A stretch of DNA of 10,783 nucleotides from Gemmatimonadota bacterium (GTDB taxonomy: Bacteria > Gemmatimonadota > Gemmatimonadetes > Palauibacterales > Palauibacteraceae), in contig JARFPW010000168.1 in NCBI GenBank assembly GCA_029288095.1, positions 1 to 10,783 on the forward strand, read 5' to 3'. Shown piece after piece: positions 6,591-10,783 of the stretch. The notes under the pieces were generated by a model. The model worked only from the letters and a program-made list of their open reading frames with translations, made no database searches and was not told the DNA's origin. The first letter of the stretch is position 1, and every line of letters begins with the position of its first letter. The position numbers were made by a program, and so were the translations under genes.

Positions 6591-7698
6591 GTCGAGTCTT
6601 CGCGTCCTTCTGATGGGCGTGGCGGCAGCAATCGCCGCTGCGTGTGGCGGATATGGCGGCGCCGGCGCGGATACGGGAGACGCGGTGTACGTGGACCGTA
6701 ATCTCGACTCACGGCCCATCGGAACGCCGGTGCTCGAAATGCAGGAAAGCGGTACGGAGGCGTTGTTGCAGGCGGTGAGCCCGGTCAGTGACGACGTGGT
6801 GTGGGTCAGCGGCCACCGTGGGACCTACTCACGAACCACCGACGGTGGAGCCACCTGGGAAACGGCCGTCGTGCCCGGCGCCGACAGCCTCGGATTCCGT
6901 GATGTTCACGCGGAGTCCGCCACCGAGGCCTGGCTGTTGTCGGCCGGCCCGGGTGAGTTGTCGAACGTCTTTCACACCAGTGACGCCGGGGCGACCTGGA
7001 CGCTCCAGTGGACGAACCCCGAGCCGGACGGCTTTTACGATTGTTTGGACTTCTGGGACGAAAAGCGAGGCGCGCTGTACGGTGACGAGGTCGACGGCGG
7101 GCTGCGCATCATGCGCACGGAGAACGGCGGAGAGACCTGGACGCGCGTACCGGAGGACAGGCTGCCGGCCGCGACGGAAGGCGAAGGCGGATTCGCGGCG
7201 AGCGGCACCTGTCTCGTCGTAGGTGAGGGGGGCCGCGGCTGGATCAGCACGGGGGCGGCGGATCCTGCGCGCGTCCTGTTGACAGAGGACTACGGGAAGA
7301 GTTGGCGCGCCGTCGTGTCGCCGATTCGTGGCGCCAGCGCTGGCGGGTTGTTCTCGATTTCCTTCCGCAATTCGACCATCGGCGTTGCATTCGGTGGCGA
7401 CCTCGCTGCCGACGCGGAACCGTCGCCGCGTGTTGCCGTCACGAGCGATGGCGGAGAGAGCTGGACGATCGCGGGGGAGCCGTCACTTTCCGGCGCGATC
7501 TTCGGAGGCGCCTGGGTGCCCGGCACGTTTCCCGCCACGATGGTCATCGTGTCGCCGAACGGGGCCGAGTATTCAGCGGATGGAGCGCGCACCTGGCTTC
7601 CGCTGGACGACGCAGCCTACTGGGGGATCGGTTTTGCCTCAGCCGACGCTGGCTGGATTGTCGGTCCGGGCGGGAGGATCACCAAGGTCAGCTTCTAG
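6574..7698 (+). CDS. Asp-box (BNR) repeat lipoprotein, Ycf48/sialidase-like propeller
   Basis: This 374-residue protein begins with a lipoprotein-like signal: Arg-rich start, hydrophobic core about 11-22, and a loose lipobox AAAC with Cys24, followed by a Gly-rich linker. The rest is a predicted beta-propeller with six Asp-box motifs (T/S-x-D/N-x-G-x-T/S-W) at about 88-95, 135-142, 182-189, 237-244, 290-297 and 334-341, spaced 44-55 residues apart. Proteins annotated as sialidase-like, BNR or Ycf48/PSII-stability-like share this fold. No sialidase catalytic Arg triad or FRIP motif is evident, so enzyme activity should not be assumed. It probably sits on the periplasmic face of a membrane. The ATG at 6574 lies within the sodA 3' end; the ATG at 6613 would shorten the signal peptide and is less likely. 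The gene converges on the outer-membrane gene with 14 bases between stops. Confidence 0.82.
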   Translation: MRRPAESSLRVLLMGVAAAIAAACGGYGGAGADTGDAVYVDRNLDSRPIGTPVLEMQESGTEALLQAVSPVSDDVVWVSGHRGTYSRTTDGGATWETAVVPGADSLGFRDVHAESATEAWLLSAGPGELSNVFHTSDAGATWTLQWTNPEPDGFYDCLDFWDEKRGALYGDEVDGGLRIMRTENGGETWTRVPEDRLPAATEGEGGFAASGTCLVVGEGGRGWISTGAADPARVLLTEDYGKSWRAVVSPIRGASAGGLFSISFRNSTIGVAFGGDLAADAEPSPRVAVTSDGGESWTIAGEPSLSGAIFGGAWVPGTFPATMVIVSPNGAEYSADGARTWLPLDDAAYWGIGFASADAGWIVGPGGRITKVSF

Positions 7699-7700
7699 GG

Positions 7701-7712
7701 GCCGGGGCCGGC
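7701..7712. terminator. Short GC palindrome between convergent stops
   Basis: GCCGGGGCCGGC fills most of the 14-base gap between the two convergent stop codons. As RNA it could form a 4-bp stem with a 4-base loop on either strand. There is no T-tract, so a role as bidirectional terminator is weak inference. Confidence 0.25.
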
Positions 7713-9005
7713 TTACCGCCCGAAGCGTGGATTCACGACGTTGCTGAACACCGAACCGAACGTGAATCCGAGGCCGATCGACGCGAAATAGCTGAACGAC
7801 GTGGCCCGCTCTCGCTCCTGGAGCAGGATGTCCTCGTCGGTCAGGTCACCCTTCGGGAGGTTGAGCTGATCGGCGATGTGAGCCACCCTGCCGCCGAGGT
7901 TGAGCGTAAGTCCGCGAAACACCCGCAGGTCTAGGTCTCCACGAAGGGTCACGCGGTTCTTCGACAGATCGCTGAGAAACTGCGAGGCGATGAGCGTCAG
8001 GTCGGCGGATCCCCATGGCTGCGTGACTTCGTAGGCCACTTCGAGGCTGTGTTCCGGGAGACTCTCGACGACTTCGTTGAAGATCGTCTCCTCCGAATAG
8101 TCGAAGTACGCCAGTCCCACGGAGTACAGGAAGCGGAATTCCCGCCGGGTCGATTCCGAGTACGGGAACACGTTGTACTCGAGGGCGGGCGTCACCCGCA
8201 GCGACAAATCGAAATTGCGGAACGTAGAGCTCGACACCCTGCTCTGGATTCCCGCGGACCAGTGCGGACTCAGGCTCAGGACGAACAGCGCGCGGCCGCC
8301 GTAGCTGCGACGAACACTGATGACGGTTTCCGTTTCGTCGATATCGAACTGGCTCTCCGAATAGGAGCCGTCGATACTTAGCCGGAGCTTCGACGCATCC
8401 GTGATCCGGTTGGCGCTGGCGCTGCCGAACAGATCCAGAAAGCGCGAGGAGCTCTCGCCGTTGAGGAAAGCGTTCACCCCCACGCGGAATACCCAGAAAT
8501 TCCAGGGATCGTCGGTGGTCTCGGTCTGCTCTCCCCCCTCCTCCGGCACCTCGTATTCGACCCGCAGCCGCGGCCCGGCGGCGCTGGTCGCAACGAACCT
8601 CACGAGCCCCAGGGCGAGCGTCTGCGTGAGCCCCTCCCGGACCTCCTGATCCGTGTCCCGATCGCCGGAAACGTAGCGAAGCGTGTCGGCGGTCCCGGCG
8701 AACCGGCGCCGTCCGATGAACTCCAGGTCGTAGCGACTGCCGCCGGCACCGGTGCGTTGCCGGGTGATCAGTACATGGACGTCCGCGTCCTGTTGGTCGC
8801 GCACGTAATCCACGTACTCGATTTCCCGCCGAAAGTGGTCGCGGTCGCAGCGAGTCTGGCAGTCGATGAACACCCGAATCGTCTCGGTCGCGGGGTCGTC
8901 CGGCGTGACCACGTCCTGAGCGAGCAGGGACGCTCCTGGCGCCAGGGCCAGGATGGCGAGCGAGAGCAGAAGCAGACGTATCTGACGGCTTCGCGAGGAT
9001 TCTAT
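7713..9005 (-). CDS. Outer-membrane beta-barrel protein of an unnamed family, apparent ATA start
   Basis: This 430-residue protein would be exported to the outer membrane. Residues 1-31 form a clear signal peptide: basic start, a Leu/Ala-rich core about 11-22, and likely cleavage after ALLAQ-like residues near 30. A soluble N-terminal domain (about 40-145) holds C49-x3-C53-D, YVRD (67-70), a DADVHVLIT strand and TGAGGSRY. From about 165 on, alternating polar/apolar strands and a C-terminus ending IGLGFTFGS...PRFGR suggest a beta-barrel. I have seen this domain order in unnamed proteins of Gemmatimonadota/Acidobacteriota-like genomes; no function is known to me. The first standard start codon in frame is GTG at 8912, which would cut off the whole signal peptide. 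The frame is open upstream to TGA at 9039-9041 with no ATG/GTG/TTG. ATA at 9003-9005 sits eight bases after GGAGG and gives a perfect signal peptide. Confidence 0.8.
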   Translation of the reverse strand: MESSRSRQIRLLLLSLAILALAPGASLLAQDVVTPDDPATETIRVFIDCQTRCDRDHFRREIEYVDYVRDQQDADVHVLITRQRTGAGGSRYDLEFIGRRRFAGTADTLRYVSGDRDTDQEVREGLTQTLALGLVRFVATSAAGPRLRVEYEVPEEGGEQTETTDDPWNFWVFRVGVNAFLNGESSSRFLDLFGSASANRITDASKLRLSIDGSYSESQFDIDETETVISVRRSYGGRALFVLSLSPHWSAGIQSRVSSSTFRNFDLSLRVTPALEYNVFPYSESTRREFRFLYSVGLAYFDYSEETIFNEVVESLPEHSLEVAYEVTQPWGSADLTLIASQFLSDLSKNRVTLRGDLDLRVFRGLTLNLGGRVAHIADQLNLPKGDLTDEDILLQERERATSFSYFASIGLGFTFGSVFSNVVNPRFGR

Positions 9006-9013
9006 GAGGAACG

Positions 9014-9018
9014 CCTCC
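9014..9018 (-). promoter_or_regulatory. Shine-Dalgarno that places the barrel-protein start at ATA 9005
   Basis: GGAGG on the minus strand lies eight bases before the ATA codon at 9005-9003, the ideal distance. No other start-like codon in this frame has such a site, and the CTG at 9020 has none. It supports ATA, or an ATG altered by one base, as the true start. Confidence 0.65.
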
Positions 9019-9114
9019 AGGAGTCGGCGGATCGTGCCTCAATCTCCGCCCGCGGGCCCCGGTCGGCAACTATGAAACCGCACGCGGATACCCCTCGTAG
9101 TGTCCTGCAACCGT

Positions 9115-9153
9115 TTGGACGAATTCGTTGTCCAATCAAGTGTACTGGAGTAC
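9115..9153. promoter_or_regulatory. Two palindromes in the divergent intergenic region
   Basis: The first (9115-9135) reads TTGGACGAATTCGT-TG-TCCAA. Without the two bases TG it would be a perfect 18-base palindrome, TTGGACGAATTCGTCCAA. The second (9142-9153) is GTACT-GG-AGTAC, a perfect inverted repeat. They lie about 50-90 bases before the small membrane-protein gene and about 110-150 bases from the start of the outer-membrane gene. They could be operator half-site pairs; no named regulator motif is recognised. Confidence 0.35.
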
Positions 9154-9201
9154 GACCGGAACGAAGAAACGAGGGACCGAGTGCTGAAGGGATGGGGAAT
9201 C

Positions 9202-9399
9202 ATGTTGTGGGGTGAGGTGAAGGAGCTGGCAGGGATGCTATTGCTCTTAGGGATACTGGTGGCGGCAGGTTCCAGCGTTGCGACAGCGGTCGGCGCTTCA
9301 GAGATCGCGGAAGTGCCCGCGATTGAACAGCCGGTGGAAGCCGAGGTCTTTCAGGCCTTCGGCTCCACCGAGCCGGTCGGCTCGCCCGACGGCGGCTGA
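9202..9399 (+). CDS. Small putative single-TM membrane protein
   Basis: This is a 65-residue open frame with a hydrophobic segment at about 9-30 (Leu/Ile/Val/Ala/Gly rich), followed by a short acidic, Pro-containing tail. It could be a small inner-membrane protein or a short secreted peptide with an uncleaved signal. The ATG at 9202 follows a purine-rich AAGGGATGGGG stretch. The frame extends upstream to 9100 without obvious coding character, so the shorter form is preferred. Its last 49 bases overlap the 3' end of the convergent nitrilase gene. I recognise no family. It may be a real gene, but the evidence is only codon usage, a possible ribosome site and a plausible TM segment. Confidence 0.45.
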   Translation: MLWGEVKELAGMLLLLGILVAAGSSVATAVGASEIAEVPAIEQPVEAEVFQAFGSTEPVGSPDGG

Positions 9400-10223
9400 T
9401 TGGTGACCGGCCGATACGTGTCCGGACGTCGATCCGCCACATAGTCGAACTCGTAGTCGCCCGGGGCGAGGACCACCCGGTTCCGGTCGCTTGCGGGCAT
9501 ATCGAATTCCACGACGATCCGCTCCGGGCCGTCTCCACCTTCAGCGATTAGCTCTCCCCGCGGGCCTGCGGCCAGGCTGCCACCGGGGAACACTGTGCCC
9601 CTCTCTTCCCCGACCCGGTTGACCGCGAAGTAGTAGACGTGGTTTTCGTAGGCCCGCACCTGCGTCTGTTCCCGCTTCATGTTCAGCATCGGCCAGTTGG
9701 TGGGCAGAACGATGAGCTGGGCACCGAGCAGCTTCAGTGTGCGGGCAGATTCCGGAAACGTGCCGTCGTAGCAGATGTTGAGGCCGATCCGACCGATCGG
9801 AAGGTCCCAGACGCGAAACGCGTCGCCCCGCCCGGCAAACCTGTCCACCCCGAGGCACAACGTATGCACCTTGCGGTAGCGGCCCTCGATTCCGCCCGGA
9901 CCGACGAGGAAGGCGGCGTTGAATACGCGCCCGTCCTCGTCCCGCTCGATCGCGCCGACCACCGTCCAGGTGGAGGCGGCCCGACAGGCCCGGGCGATCG
10001 CGGCCAGCTCGGGTCCGTCAGCGATAATTGCGGCGTCGGCGGCTTCGTCCGCAGTCTCGAATACGTACCCGGTGAGCGCTGCCTCCGGGAACACCACCAG
10101 CCGGGAGCCGTGCGCGGCGGAGGTCTCGGCCAGCTCACCGCACACGAACTCGGTATTGGCACCAGCGTCGGCGAGCTTGCAGTCGAACTGGACGCCGCAA
10201 GCGATGAGCGGCTTGCCGGCCAC
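9351..10223 (-). CDS. Nitrilase-superfamily carbon-nitrogen hydrolase
   Basis: This 290-residue cytoplasmic amidohydrolase of the nitrilase superfamily cleaves a non-peptide C-N bond in a small amide or nitrile. The catalytic triad is visible: E47 (VVFPEAALTGY), K118 (GRYRKVHT) and C151 (LNICYDGTFPE), at normal positions for a single-domain member. The LPTNWP segment that follows is also typical. The substrate cannot be assigned; aliphatic amides, N-carbamoyl amino acids and omega-amidase-type substrates are all possible. The start is GTG at 10223, four bases after the stop of the small membrane-protein gene, with no clear Shine-Dalgarno, so translation may be coupled. Its tail overlaps the opposing small gene by 49 bases. 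Next to a DASS-type anion transporter, it may process an imported carboxylate or amide; that is inference. Confidence 0.9.
   Translation of the reverse strand: MAGKPLIACGVQFDCKLADAGANTEFVCGELAETSAAHGSRLVVFPEAALTGYVFETADEAADAAIIADGPELAAIARACRAASTWTVVGAIERDEDGRVFNAAFLVGPGGIEGRYRKVHTLCLGVDRFAGRGDAFRVWDLPIGRIGLNICYDGTFPESARTLKLLGAQLIVLPTNWPMLNMKREQTQVRAYENHVYYFAVNRVGEERGTVFPGGSLAAGPRGELIAEGGDGPERIVVEFDMPASDRNRVVLAPGDYEFDYVADRRPDTYRPVTNQPPSGEPTGSVEPKA
9360..9390. terminator. Tandem small hairpins at the convergent overlap
   Basis: CGGCTC-CACC-GAGCCG (9360-9375) and GTCGG-CTCGC-CCGAC (9376-9390) are two adjacent inverted repeats inside the overlapping 3' ends of convergent genes. They could help end transcription from both sides. 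No T-run follows, so intrinsic termination is uncertain. Confidence 0.25.
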
Positions 10224-10227
10224 GGAG

Positions 10228-10425
10228 TCAGTCGCCGCCGAAGATGGCGTAGAGCGCCAGACCCGCGCCCACCACGAGCGCCGAGAGCGTCAGCGCGAGT
10301 CCGAGGCGCCGACCCGTTTCAGCGCCCGGCAGCGAGCTTCCTTCGTCCCACGGTCGGGTGAGCTCGCGGCGCACCACTCCAAGGTGCTCGCGAGCGACGT
10401 CCCGAACTTCGTTGATTGGGTCCAT
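10228..10425 (-). CDS. Small single-TM protein of unknown function
   Basis: This is a 65-residue protein with a polar, charged N-terminal half (about 1-38) and one transmembrane helix at about 40-62 (Leu/Ala/Val/Gly rich), ending FGGD. The N-terminal half is probably helical. The ATG at 10425 starts four bases after the transporter stop, and the next gene begins four bases after its own stop, so it is the middle gene of a three-gene operon. Such a small membrane protein beside a transporter could be an accessory subunit, but nothing in the sequence proves that. I do not recognise a family. Confidence 0.7.
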   Translation of the reverse strand: MDPINEVRDVAREHLGVVRRELTRPWDEGSSLPGAETGRRLGLALTLSALVVGAGLALYAIFGGD

Positions 10426-10429
10426 GGGA

Positions 10430-10722
10430 TTAACCTAGCAGTACGGGCACCACGACGGCGTAGGTGACCAGCGTGTTGAGCGCGAGGCCGATGATGTTGA
10501 GCCATACGCCGGCGCGAGCCATTTGTGGCACGGTGATGCGCTCCGAGCCGAAGACCACGGCGTGGGGCGGAGTGGCGACCGGCAGCATGAACGCGCAACT
10601 CGCGGCGATGGCGGCCGGGACGATGAGGACGAGTACCTCGACCCCGAGGGCCGCGTGCGCCTCCGCGACCCGTTCCTCCACCCCGGCAAGTGGTTGTTCG
10701 CCGACGGGATGCAGCACATGCG
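10430..10722 (-). CDS. SLC13/DASS-type anion:Na+ symporter, C-terminal end
   Basis: This is the last ~97 residues of an inner-membrane carboxylate or sulfate transporter of the divalent anion:sodium symporter family (CitT/SLC13-like). The diagnostic stretch is VPAAIAASCAFMLPVATPPHAVVFG, followed by ITVPQMARAGVWLNIIG and a final TM segment. Most members have PPN where this has PPH. The gene runs off into adapter sequence at 10723, so no start is present. The part nearest the adapter (about 10640-10722) is unusually hydrophilic and lacks the SNTA-type motif expected a little further upstream. It may be foreign or low-quality sequence (see findings). The gene is the first of the operon with the small TM protein and the nitrilase. 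Confidence 0.85.
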
Positions 10723-10783
10723 CTGTCTCTTATACACATCTGACGCTGCCGACGAGTACTTCTGGGTGTCGAGCTCGGGGGGC
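10723..10783. other. Illumina Nextera adapter read-through (not genomic)
   Basis: Bases 10723-10755 equal the reverse complement of the Nextera read-1 transposase adapter, beginning with the 19-base Tn5 mosaic end CTGTCTCTTATACACATCT (10723-10741). A 10-base index-like string follows (10756-10765). The last 18 bases match the start of the P5 flow-cell adapter complement at 14 of 18 positions, and all mismatches are T to G or A to C, as in a low-quality read tail. This is sequencing artefact at the contig end, not a Tn5 insertion. Confidence 0.97.

Noticed and set aside
7846..9069. Alternative 407-codon frame overlapping the barrel gene, with a TTG start
   Set aside because: The peptide is Arg/Gly/Pro/Ala-rich with no signal peptide or strands; the other frame has a signal peptide and a barrel pattern.
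10290..10739. Long minus-strand frames reaching into the contig end
   Set aside because: Their first residues (MCIRDS, MYKRQ) are translations of the adapter, and the rest lies out of frame over the transporter and the small TM gene.
10723..10741. Perfect 19-base Tn5 mosaic end, as in a transposon insertion
   Set aside because: It continues directly into the Nextera read-1 adapter, an index-like 10-mer and P5 adapter sequence, so it is library artefact.

Overview
The window is about 10.8 kb of GC-rich bacterial DNA, roughly 60-65% GC by eye, with tightly packed genes on both strands. It looks like one end of a metagenomic contig. The last ~61 bases are not genomic: they are an Illumina Nextera adapter, an index-like 10-mer and an error-rich piece of P5 adapter. 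The gene set includes a DPP-IV-type S9 peptidase, a eukaryote-like (ALDH4A1-type) P5C dehydrogenase, an Asp-box lipoprotein and an unnamed outer-membrane family carrying a C-x3-CD motif. This mix suggests a Gram-negative from the Gemmatimonadota/FCB neighbourhood, or possibly Acidobacteriota. No phylogenetic marker is present, so that is only a guess.

Layout. (1) 1-767 (+): C-terminal catalytic half of a secreted or periplasmic S9 dipeptidyl-peptidase. (2) 779-5759 (-): a compact operon read right to left: pruA (P5C dehydrogenase), paaA, the DUF59 part of paaD, paaB, paaC, then a separate 65-residue zinc-ribbon protein that matches the missing C-terminal part of PaaD. A two-CBS-domain protein follows. 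Adjacent genes from pruA through the zinc-ribbon gene overlap or are separated by 34 bases at most. (3) 5760-5972: divergent promoter region with a small palindrome. (4) 5973-7698 (+): Mn-type superoxide dismutase overlapping a six-Asp-box lipoprotein gene. (5) 7713-9005 (-): outer-membrane beta-barrel protein whose signal peptide can only begin at a non-standard ATA codon placed correctly behind a GGAGG Shine-Dalgarno. (6) 9006-9201: intergenic region with two palindromes. (7) 9202-9399 (+): small putative membrane protein overlapping, tail to tail, the next gene. (8) 9351-10722 (-): SLC13/DASS-type transporter (C-terminal end only), a 65-residue single-TM protein and a nitrilase-superfamily amidohydrolase, spaced by 4 bases each.

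How the genes work together. PaaA, PaaB, PaaC and PaaD are core parts of the phenylacetyl-CoA 1,2-epoxidase multicomponent oxygenase: PaaA is catalytic, PaaC structural, PaaB a linker, and PaaD is linked to metal-centre maturation. The reductase PaaE and the downstream paaF/G/H/J/K/Z genes are absent here. A proline-catabolism-type dehydrogenase leads the operon instead. This arrangement, with paaD apparently split in two around paaBC, is the most interesting biology in the window. SodA faces the oxygenase operon across a shared promoter region, which would suit a locus that handles oxygen chemistry, but that link is inference.
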